DNA from: Candidatus Woesearchaeota archaeon
GTDB lineage: Archaea; Nanobdellota; Nanobdellia; Woesearchaeales; GW2011-AR4
Assembly (NCBI GenBank): GCA_013330825.1
Contig: DUHN01000027.1
Location: 1-5,330 of the forward strand
Reading direction: 5' to 3'
Length of the DNA stretch: 5,330 nucleotides
The notes beneath the pieces are model-generated. The model was not told the origin of the DNA, ran no database searches, and was given only the letters and a program-made list of their open reading frames with translations. Positions 1 through 5,246 of the stretch are shown here, in pieces. Each line of letters starts with the position of its first letter. Within the stretch, counting starts at the first letter, position 1. A program made the position numbers and the translations under genes.

Positions 1-11
1 TTATCCCGCGG

Positions 12-37
12 GACTAGTAAGCGCATAAGCGCTAGTC
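12..37. repeat. imperfect inverted repeat after the stop of the AsnB-like gene
   Basis: AGCGC (20-24) and GCGCT (29-33) can pair around an ATAA loop. The stem extends through GACT (12-15) with AGTC (34-37) if bases 16-19 bulge out. It starts immediately beyond the minus-strand stop codon at 38-40, so it could form a hairpin at the 3' end of that transcript. There is no T-tract on the minus strand beside it, so it does not look like a typical archaeal T-run terminator. An 8-base palindrome, CCCGCGGG, lies beside it at 5-12. The function is unknown and the repeat may be chance. Confidence 0.3.
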
Positions 38-937
38 TCACAGGCTTTCCAGATAGTCTTTCTTGAGGGAAAATCCCTTCCGCTTGGCAAGCTTGCCTAT
101 GCCATTGATGATGTTGCTCCCGTACTGGGCAGCCTGCTTCTTCCGCCGTGCGATGTCCCTGCTCATGCCCATGCTTTCCGCTGCTTCCCGGAGGATGATT
201 TTCTTCTCTTCGCCGCTTATCTTGTGCATGGGATGGATGGAAAGGGATTCCTTCATGACATCCTTATCAAGGAACGGCAGGAGCAGCTCCATGCCGAAGT
301 GGCTGGCGATGGCGACATCACGCACCATGTCGCGCTGGCGCATATTCGCCAGCCCGGCAAGGCATTCCCCGTGGACCGCGTCGAATCCCTGCTCCAGCGC
401 CTTGGCATGGCGCTCGTAGCCGGCGAACAGCTCCTCGGAGCCGAGGCCGGTGAACACCGCCGAATGGTTTTCCCGCTTCGCCATGGCGCAGCCGGCATAA
501 GTCACGGCTCCCACCCCCACGGTGATGATATCCCTGCTTCCAGTGATGGCGATAACCTTCCCCATGATGGTCTCAAGTTCCTCCAAGGTGATTGTCTTAT
601 GGCGCAGGGCGAATCCGTGGAGCTGGGCTGATTTCTGCGCCCACGCAAGGTCGTCGGAGCCTTCCATGCCCACGGTGTAGCAAAGCGGTTCTTTCCCGAG
701 CTTCCTGATGATGAAGGCAATGAGTGAGCTGTCCACCCCGCCGGAGAAGAGGACTGCGTTCTTTTCCTTCAGTCGTTTTTTTACCGCTTCCGCCAAGAGG
801 CGGGCAATAGCCCTCTTGGAGCGCTCCTTGTTGGTCTCCAGGTCGTCCGGATTCGGCGTCAGCGAGGCGATGAACTTTCTCCATTGCTCCTCAGGAATAA
901 GCTGGCCGCCTTTGACGATGCCCGTCACTGTTGTCAT
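38..937 (-). CDS. AsnB-like asparagine synthetase domain protein lacking the glutaminase domain (PP-loop ATPase)
   Basis: This 299-residue protein matches the C-terminal synthetase half of class-B asparagine synthetases, which adenylate the aspartate side chain with ATP and then amidate it. The PP-loop SGGVDSS is at residues 65-71. The AsnB-type GLGSEELFAGYERH is at about 164-177, and LLPFLDKDV at about 219-227 corresponds to the family's 'PFLD' motif. The usual N-terminal Ntn glutaminase domain with its catalytic N-terminal Cys is absent; only about 60 residues precede the PP-loop. The enzyme may therefore use free ammonia or a partner amidotransferase, or amidate something other than aspartate; stand-alone domains of this sort occur in archaea. 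The frame stays open upstream to 1276, but I chose the ATG at 937. The extension is low-complexity, covers the divergent promoter and another gene, and a GAGGGG stretch and a TATA-like box sit just before 937. The family call is firm; the substrate is not. Confidence 0.85.
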   Translation of the reverse strand: MTTVTGIVKGGQLIPEEQWRKFIASLTPNPDDLETNKERSKRAIARLLAEAVKKRLKEKNAVLFSGGVDSSLIAFIIRKLGKEPLCYTVGMEGSDDLAWAQKSAQLHGFALRHKTITLEELETIMGKVIAITGSRDIITVGVGAVTYAGCAMAKRENHSAVFTGLGSEELFAGYERHAKALEQGFDAVHGECLAGLANMRQRDMVRDVAIASHFGMELLLPFLDKDVMKESLSIHPMHKISGEEKKIILREAAESMGMSRDIARRKKQAAQYGSNIINGIGKLAKRKGFSLKKDYLESL

Positions 938-960
938 GGCAGCCCCTCTGTTCTCCCTTC

Positions 961-972
961 TTATAAAAATAT
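961..972 (-). promoter_or_regulatory. TATA-like box for the AsnB-like gene
   Basis: On the minus strand this reads ATATTTTTATAA, centred about 30 bases before the ATG at 937. That is the normal archaeal TATA-to-start-site distance, so the transcript would begin within a few bases of the start codon. A GAGGGG tract lies between the box and the ATG, so a short leader is also possible. This is a sequence match only. Confidence 0.5.
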
Positions 973-1023
973 GGCGGTCTGCCGGCACTGGGCAGAAGAC
1001 TCCCTCGAAGGGGAGGGCAGGGA

Positions 1024-1040
1024 GGCAAATTATTAAATAG
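1024..1040 (+). promoter_or_regulatory. BRE/TATA-like promoter of the 66-residue gene
   Basis: The segment GGCAAATTATTAAATAG has an A-rich BRE-like stretch followed by TATTAAATA. It is centred about 27 bases before the ATG at 1062, which places the predicted start site on or next to the start codon (leaderless). It shares a 124-base divergent intergenic region with the minus-strand promoter at 961-972. A G-rich stretch (1010-1022) lies between the two boxes. Confidence 0.5.
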
Positions 1041-1061
1041 CCCTCCTCAAAGGACATTCCA

Positions 1062-1262
1062 ATGGAGAAAAAGCCGTCGAAGGACGAGCAGGTTGGCTTC
1101 CACAAGGGATCGCTTTCCACTCTTGCGAAAGAGCGCGAGGAGCTGGGGAGGGTTTTGGCCATCGTGGAGCAGCTCATGCACATGCACATCAAGGCCCTGA
1201 AGGAGCTTGGGGTGGACCTCGGCAAGGAGTCCGGCAACGGGGTCAAGAAGGGCAAAGAGTAA
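1062..1262 (+). CDS. small helical protein, function unknown
   Basis: This 66-residue protein is charged. Lysine-rich termini flank a central segment (about residues 13-52) with regular hydrophobic spacing, expected to form one long helix or a helical hairpin: FHKGSLSTLAKEREELGRV, then a stretch rich in Met, His and Leu ending in KALKELGVDL. I see no signal peptide, membrane segment or catalytic motif. Four things favour a real gene: its own TATA-like box 27 bases upstream, protein-like composition, strong G/C bias at third positions, and a compact fit between the divergent promoter and the next gene. The opposite strand is open here too, but only as a poor N-terminal extension of the AsnB-like frame. 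It could be a small oligomerising or adaptor protein; I recognise no named family. Confidence 0.65.
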   Translation: MEKKPSKDEQVGFHKGSLSTLAKEREELGRVLAIVEQLMHMHIKALKELGVDLGKESGNGVKKGKE

Positions 1263-1268
1263 ATACCT
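1260..1268 (+). promoter_or_regulatory. possible TATA-like box for the DUF371 gene
   Basis: TAAATACCT overlaps the stop codon of the preceding gene (1260-1262) and is centred about 26 bases before the ATG at 1290. That spacing suits leaderless transcription. The match is weaker than the other boxes, and the two genes could simply be co-transcribed across their 27-base gap. Confidence 0.3.
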
Positions 1269-1289
1269 TTATTCATTTTCTGTTGTCAT

Positions 1290-1760
1290 ATGGGATCCTC
1301 ATCATCCATTCCGGTCAAATGGGCGAGAGCAATGGGAAAAGGCGCCAAAGCTGCGACGGAGTACACATTCACGGCACGGGGGCATCCCAACATCCTTGCG
1401 ACTCATCCCACGACGCTGATGTTCACCCGGGACACGGAGTGCACAACACGAGGGGACTGCATCGTCGGGGTGAGCGCGGATTTTGAGCTCGTTAAAATAA
1501 AGAGATTCCTTAAGGAAAAAAGCGGCAGGGGGGAAACTGCCTGTACCCTCACCATGTCTTGCCCCTCTGGAGAGGAGACCATCTCCGGGATGCTCAACAG
1601 TCTTTTTGATGATCCGGGTGAGATCGTTTTCAGAGTAACTTCTTATCTTTCTAAAAGGACATTGCTCATCAACTGTACCAAGAGCAGTTCCGGGCTTTCG
1701 CGGAGGTTTGCGGAAGGCCTGAGGGATCCGAAGCAGCGCATAAGGATACGCATGAGTTGA
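1290..1760 (+). CDS. DUF371 family protein
   Basis: This 156-residue protein carries the DUF371 signature near its N-terminus: ARGHPNILATHPTTLMFT at residues 29-46, then TRGDCIVGVSAD at 53-64. The family is small, essentially archaeal and of unknown biochemical function; members run to roughly 140 residues, so this one is near full length. The ATG at 1290 adds a Ser-rich, poorly conserved-looking lead of about 22 residues before the domain. The ATG at 1332 (residue 15) is a credible alternative start, with a weak GGGCGAG just before it. Five cysteines (51, 57, 85, 91, 129) stand out in a protein this size and could bind metal or form disulfides, but no classic zinc-finger spacing is visible. 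It lies 27 bases after the small helical gene on the same strand. Confidence 0.85.
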   Translation: MGSSSSIPVKWARAMGKGAKAATEYTFTARGHPNILATHPTTLMFTRDTECTTRGDCIVGVSADFELVKIKRFLKEKSGRGETACTLTMSCPSGEETISGMLNSLFDDPGEIVFRVTSYLSKRTLLINCTKSSSGLSRRFAEGLRDPKQRIRIRMS

Positions 1761-1831
1761 CCAACATTTTCTGAGGAGATGTAAGAGGGATGCCGACAAC
1801 ATAAGAGACTACTCTTTAGTAATAAAACGTA

Positions 1832-1846
1832 GATATCTTTTTAAAG
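1832..1846 (+). promoter_or_regulatory. TATA-like box of the RSH-like operon
   Basis: The sequence GATATCTTTTTAAAG contains a TTTTTAAA core centred near 1841. A start site about 25 bases downstream would fall near 1866, leaving a leader of roughly 24 bases before the ATG at 1890. It is preceded by an A/T-rich tract (1811-1830). It is the only convincing promoter in the 129-base gap between the DUF371 gene and this operon, and would drive both following genes. Confidence 0.45.
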
Positions 1847-1872
1847 CGCCGCCTTCATCCAACGTCCGCCAC

Positions 1873-1880
1873 AGGTGGAG
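1873..1880 (+). promoter_or_regulatory. Shine-Dalgarno-like site of the HD gene, inside a short palindrome
   Basis: AGGTGGAG lies 9 bases before the ATG at 1890 and matches part of the archaeal GGAGGTGA consensus, supporting that start. It overlaps CCACAGGTGG (1869-1878), whose CCAC and GTGG arms can pair. The palindrome could be a protein-binding site at the predicted start of transcription, or could partly mask the ribosome site; both are speculative. Confidence 0.4.
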
Positions 1881-1889
1881 CTCTGACAG

Positions 1890-3368
1890 ATGATAGACAA
1901 AGCAATGGTCAAGACGGACTCAAAATACCTCCAGAACGGAGGCATACTCACCTTTGGCATTGCAGAGAGATACTTTCCAACGGAAGTGGGGAAAAAGGCA
2001 GCCTTTGGCACCTATGTCGTCTCCTTCAATGAAAAAAGGAAAAATGGGGCGCGTACAGCGTACAGCCACAGCTTTGACACCGCGATGCGCCCGGAGTTCC
2101 GTGGTGCCTTCACGACTGACGACAAATACAAGGAAAAGGCAATTGTCCATGACACTCCTGAAGACTCCAGCAGGTATCTCCGGCCTTATGGAAGCAGGCT
2201 GCATCCCGCCGATTCTGCCTATTGCAGCCTCGACATGATCGCTCATTTGCTCGGAAAAGAAATCGCATTTGGCGATCGCTTTGCATCTGGGGAGGGAGGA
2301 AAGGAGTTCTTGTTGGGAGGAGTGGATTCTCTTACTGATGTCAATTATCTTCTCTCCATGGCTGTGCTCAAAAACCGCGACTTCGGGAGGGATGACATCC
2401 GCTATATCGCTGGGGAAAAGGAAATTGTTCTCACAAAAAAAGCCGCTGATGAGTTCTCTGACAAGATGACCAGATGGTACACCAAACCGCGCCTCAGCGG
2501 GAAAGACCTCCAATCCTATGCCATCGCATTTTCCGGCCTGGTGAGGGACGTAAGCGCGCGGATACGGGATGGAAATTTTTCAGGCGCGAAGGGTGTGCCT
2601 CCCAAAGAGAGGGGGGAGCTATCAGACTACATAACAGAAACGTTTGGCGAACTCGCAAAAATCATGTCATCCAACGGGATGCTCAGCAGGCCTTCTGATC
2701 TAAAAAGGGGAATCTCGGCAGAATCAGAAAGGGTCATACATCTTGTTCGCCAGAAGTACGGGAAAACACCCATCTCACTCTACGGCTCTTTGGAGGTGAA
2801 GCATACCGCCGTTCTCGAGGCTATCCTTTACCAAGATTACGTCCGGAGGCAGCTTGTGGAACCTCTCATTCGGTTTTTTGAGTACCTTGTCACCCTGGAG
2901 CCTGTCCAGGCGGAAGCCATCCTGAACAAGGGAGACTGCGGCCATTCGGTCAAGGTGAAGCTGAGCGATGGCGCGGATAACTGTTCAGACATACTGCTCA
3001 GCAATTGGCCGACACAGACAAGGAAAGGGGGCATACTCATTTCAGAGATGACTTACCTTCTTGACGGGCTTGGGGGGTTGGAACAGCGCGCGCTGGGGCC
3101 GGTCGCAAGGCATATCCATCAATTGAGGACGGACATTTTCTCCGGCCTTTTCCTCCAGGCAGGGAGACTGGCAGGGGAGTTGAAGATATGGTATGAGGTA
3201 ACGAAGAGAAGGGAAGAAGGGGACACCATGCACGAGGGCCTGCCTGAAAAGCTGAAGCAGGCGTACGAAGCCGCATCCGGGTGGATGGATGATGTCCGGT
3301 CGAGGGATCCAAGCGGGGGAAGCCTCGGAAGGGAGTTGGCCGCGAGGTGGCCGTATCCTGCATCTTAA
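1890..3368 (+). CDS. RelA/SpoT-type HD-domain (alarmone hydrolase-like) protein
   Basis: This 492-residue protein has an N-terminal region laid out like the HD hydrolase domain of RelA/SpoT homologues, which removes the 3'-pyrophosphate of (p)ppGpp using Mn2+. KRKNGARTAYSHSFDTAM (49-66) parallels the family's RKSGxPYxxHPxxVA and supplies the first metal-ligand His, H60. AIVHDTPEDS (84-93) gives H87-D88 and the E91-D92 pair, the HDxxED hallmark. GGVDSLTD (143-150) parallels VDGVTK. KAADEFSDKM (184-193) may be a divergent KLADRxxNM with Asp187 kept and Asn lost; this last alignment is the weakest. Residues from about 200 to 492 are mostly helical-looking and match nothing I know. It is the first gene of a pair, 41 bases ahead of an RSH synthetase-like gene, so the two activities seem split between proteins. 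Hydrolase activity and substrate are inferred; it could be a phosphohydrolase for another nucleotide or an antitoxin. Confidence 0.65.
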   Translation: MIDKAMVKTDSKYLQNGGILTFGIAERYFPTEVGKKAAFGTYVVSFNEKRKNGARTAYSHSFDTAMRPEFRGAFTTDDKYKEKAIVHDTPEDSSRYLRPYGSRLHPADSAYCSLDMIAHLLGKEIAFGDRFASGEGGKEFLLGGVDSLTDVNYLLSMAVLKNRDFGRDDIRYIAGEKEIVLTKKAADEFSDKMTRWYTKPRLSGKDLQSYAIAFSGLVRDVSARIRDGNFSGAKGVPPKERGELSDYITETFGELAKIMSSNGMLSRPSDLKRGISAESERVIHLVRQKYGKTPISLYGSLEVKHTAVLEAILYQDYVRRQLVEPLIRFFEYLVTLEPVQAEAILNKGDCGHSVKVKLSDGADNCSDILLSNWPTQTRKGGILISEMTYLLDGLGGLEQRALGPVARHIHQLRTDIFSGLFLQAGRLAGELKIWYEVTKRREEGDTMHEGLPEKLKQAYEAASGWMDDVRSRDPSGGSLGRELAARWPYPAS

Positions 3369-3393
3369 GCCATGAAAAGGCAAACAGCAAGAA

Positions 3394-3400
3394 AGGAAGG
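3394..3400 (+). promoter_or_regulatory. Shine-Dalgarno-like site deciding the start of the synthetase gene
   Basis: AGGAAGG ends directly before a cluster of in-frame ATGs at 3401, 3404 and 3410. A 9-base spacer favours 3410; 3401 would have no spacer. The frame also opens at an ATG at 3347, inside the preceding gene, but that codon lacks a comparable site and would create a 22-base overlap. Confidence 0.5.
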
Positions 3401-3409
3401 ATGATGACG

Positions 3410-4747
3410 ATGCCCCTTGACACTCACGAAGCGCTGCGCAGGGTTTTTGGATATGCGTTTGTCGGAGGACAGTCCATCATTGACTCTCTTGTGCCCCATC
3501 TGGAGAGGAATCTGTCGCGTGTGGATGAGATAAAATCTCCTAAATTCGCCAGACTCCTCAAAACGACCAAAGAGAAGCTGAAAGATCAGCATGAGTTGAT
3601 GGGAATCGCCTTGGAATATGGGGAGAAAAACCTTTTTGAGAAGCTGCTGCCATGGACGATAGACGTCATAGGGTCCTCCGGGATTCTGGGACCAAGAATG
3701 TATGTGGAACATTTCAGGGAATATTGGGCCATGTGGGGGCAGACCGGCGAGACCGTTGCCCAGGCATTGGTTAAGGGCCACGGAGATGCGCCAATTGCGT
3801 TTACCCCTGCAACGGTGTTTTACTATCCCTCTAATCAGTGCCCCACCTGGGACAAGTCCCTGGAGCTGATGCTGGGGGATGGCATTTCCTACAAAGAAGC
3901 CGCTCATGTGGTGCTCCTGCGGGAGAAAATCCCAAAAGAAAAACGTGCTGCCATTGCCAAGCAAGTCCTTGAGCAGGGATTGAAAGCCTATGAAGATTCT
4001 ACCGGTGCGGACTATAACGCAGTGCGGAGGGAATTCCTCGAGACATTACGTTGGTATTTTCCGGCCATCCACAAGGAAGGGAGCTATCAATATCCTTTGG
4101 TCTATACGATCTTTGAGCGCATGGCCATGGGCCACATCAACCTGCACCATTGTCTCCTGTCCGGCAAGCTCTCCCCTATTGTCCCCTATTTGACCCATGA
4201 AATTAGTGAACATATCCCCCCGCCTATAGAGTTACGGGCGCGGATGAAGGATGATGAACGGCGCTTCAGGAAGATGGTGGAATGCTATTTCGACCTTAAC
4301 ATGGACAGGAAAGAGGGCGCACTAGACAGGGAGAAAGAAGAAAAAAAGCTGAAGGATCCTTTTGGCCTAAGAATAGTTGTGCGCGAACTTGCTCACATAG
4401 GAACACTAATAAAAACCATGAAGAAGTACCAGCCAGAGGAAGGAGTTACTTACTTTGATCGAGAGGCAGAGCAAACGGTCAAAGACTATATCAGATCCGC
4501 GAAAGAGGGAAGAGGGTACCGCTCACTGCATCTCCCCTTCCACTTCAATTCAATTCTCCATGAACTGCAATTGCGGGACTGGGAGATGGATTATGAAGCA
4601 GAGAACATCCCAAGGCAGGCCCATGAGGGAGCATACACTACGGCCAAGCACGAGTTCATATTGGAAAAAACGACGCTGCGGCAGCGGCGGTTCCTCGCTG
4701 CGGTGTTCGACTTTACATCTGTCCCAAATAGCAAGTATCTCAGATAA
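3410..4747 (+). CDS. RelA/SpoT-type nucleotide pyrophosphokinase (alarmone synthetase-like) protein
   Basis: This 445-residue protein has a C-terminal RelA/SpoT synthetase domain (about 270-410), the fold that moves pyrophosphate from ATP to the 3'-OH of GDP/GTP. RMKDDERRFRKM (278-289) parallels RPKxxxSIYRKM, keeping the RxK and KM residues but not the Ser. KDPFGLRIVV (315-324) supplies the Mg2+-ligand Asp316 in the DxxAIR strand. DYIRSAKEGRGYRSLH (359-374) matches DYIxxPKPNGYxSLH, keeping the guanine-stacking Tyr370 but not the usual Asn. ELQLRD (385-390) gives the catalytic Glu385 of EVQIRT, and MDYEAENIPRQAHEGAY (393-409) follows MHxxAExGxAAHWxYK. Between RxK and Asp316 there is a Lys/Glu-rich insertion of about 15 residues. 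Residues 1-270 are unassigned, with no recognisable HD, TGS or ACT domain. Starts at 3401, 3404 or 3347 are possible. Key catalytic residues are present, so activity is plausible; the acceptor (GDP/GTP, adenine nucleotide or tRNA 3' end) cannot be told. Confidence 0.8.
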   Translation: MPLDTHEALRRVFGYAFVGGQSIIDSLVPHLERNLSRVDEIKSPKFARLLKTTKEKLKDQHELMGIALEYGEKNLFEKLLPWTIDVIGSSGILGPRMYVEHFREYWAMWGQTGETVAQALVKGHGDAPIAFTPATVFYYPSNQCPTWDKSLELMLGDGISYKEAAHVVLLREKIPKEKRAAIAKQVLEQGLKAYEDSTGADYNAVRREFLETLRWYFPAIHKEGSYQYPLVYTIFERMAMGHINLHHCLLSGKLSPIVPYLTHEISEHIPPPIELRARMKDDERRFRKMVECYFDLNMDRKEGALDREKEEKKLKDPFGLRIVVRELAHIGTLIKTMKKYQPEEGVTYFDREAEQTVKDYIRSAKEGRGYRSLHLPFHFNSILHELQLRDWEMDYEAENIPRQAHEGAYTTAKHEFILEKTTLRQRRFLAAVFDFTSVPNSKYLR

Positions 4748-4758
4748 GGCATAAACAG

Positions 4759-5217
4759 TCATTCATGCACCGCGCTGACCCGCCTGTTCTTGCCCACGTA
4801 GTTGAGTATCCTGCCCTTGGCGGCGCAGCCGCAGCCCAGGAAATCATTGCTATGCTTGATGAGGACAAAGCCCTTCTCTCCAGCCTGCCTCTCCAGGTCC
4901 TCGCCCATGAGCCACTTCCCGACTTCCTCTTTCGATATCTCCAGGACGTTCTTCCTGGCATGCGGCCCGATGAGCTGGCTGCCCTCGATGCTCAGGCGGA
5001 TCCTGCCGTCCTTCTCCTCGGCGATGTACAACCCCATGGAGTTGATGCGCAGCTTCGAGATGTCCAGGGTGGCGACTTCCGGGTTGATGAGGAAGAGCTT
5101 GTCCTCGTTGTTGCGCAGCATCGCCATGCCCGTCGAGAAATCCGCATCCCACTGCTCGTTGATTTTTTTCAGGATATCCTTCTTTTCCTTTGAATTGAGT
5201 ATCTTGAGGTGGTCCAT
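4759..5217 (-). CDS. stand-alone PUA-domain RNA-binding protein (NIP7/RsmF C-terminal-like)
   Basis: This 152-residue protein looks like a pre-PUA plus PUA pair. The N-terminal half (about 1-80) includes LFLINPEVATLDISKLRINS and GLYIAEEKDGRIRLSIEGS, resembling the region before PUA in NIP7-type ribosome biogenesis factors. The C-terminal half (about 83-147) has the PUA pattern: LIGPHARKNVLEIS, a strand with FVLIKHSNDFLG, then GCGCAAKGRILNYVGKNRR. That last stretch also resembles the RNA-binding tail of RsmB/RsmF-type rRNA m5C methyltransferases, though no methyltransferase domain is present. A role in rRNA or tRNA maturation is likely from the family, but the target RNA is unknown. Third-position G/C bias is very strong, with all 20 codons I sampled (60-79) ending in G or C. 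It converges on the synthetase-like gene with 11 bases between the stop codons. Confidence 0.7.
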   Translation of the reverse strand: MDHLKILNSKEKKDILKKINEQWDADFSTGMAMLRNNEDKLFLINPEVATLDISKLRINSMGLYIAEEKDGRIRLSIEGSQLIGPHARKNVLEISKEEVGKWLMGEDLERQAGEKGFVLIKHSNDFLGCGCAAKGRILNYVGKNRRVSAVHE

Positions 5218-5235
5218 GGCAATTGTCGTGCGCGT

Positions 5236-5246
5236 GAAAGATATTC
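5236..5246 (-). promoter_or_regulatory. weak TATA-like box for the PUA gene
   Basis: On the minus strand this reads GAATATCTTTC, centred about 24 bases before the ATG at 5217 and next to the stop of the possible upstream reading frame. The position suits a leaderless archaeal transcript, but the A/T core is short. Co-transcription with an upstream minus-strand gene beyond the window is an alternative. Confidence 0.25.

Noticed and set aside
1..40. Possible tRNA fragment at the left edge because of GC-rich short stems
   Set aside because: No T-arm sequence, no 7-base anticodon loop on a 5-base stem, and no acceptor pairing can be made; only a small imperfect hairpin remains.
1010..1022. G-rich tract as a possible G-quadruplex in the divergent promoter region
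   Set aside because: It has only three runs of three or more G plus one GG, so a stable three-tetrad structure is unlikely.
938..1276. 113-residue N-terminal extension of the AsnB-like reading frame on the minus strand
   Set aside because: It is low-complexity, covers both divergent TATA-like boxes and runs antisense to the small helical gene. The ATG at 937 has suitable upstream signals and starts a domain-sized protein.
1302..1802. 166-residue minus-strand frame over the DUF371 gene
   Set aside because: The plus strand encodes the recognisable DUF371 signature; the opposite frame has no recognisable motif and a composition typical of an antisense shadow.
1920..2513. 197-residue minus-strand frame inside the HD gene
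   Set aside because: It is antisense to the HD motifs and shows no family motif or start signal.
3752..3805. KGHGD and nearby residues as a remnant HD motif in the synthetase protein's N-terminal region
   Set aside because: There is no HD followed by ED and no upstream YxxH segment; a chance similarity is more likely.
5163..5169. Seven-T run as a plus-strand terminator for the synthetase gene
   Set aside because: It lies more than 400 bases past the stop codon and inside the PUA coding region, so its position gives no support for termination of that transcript.
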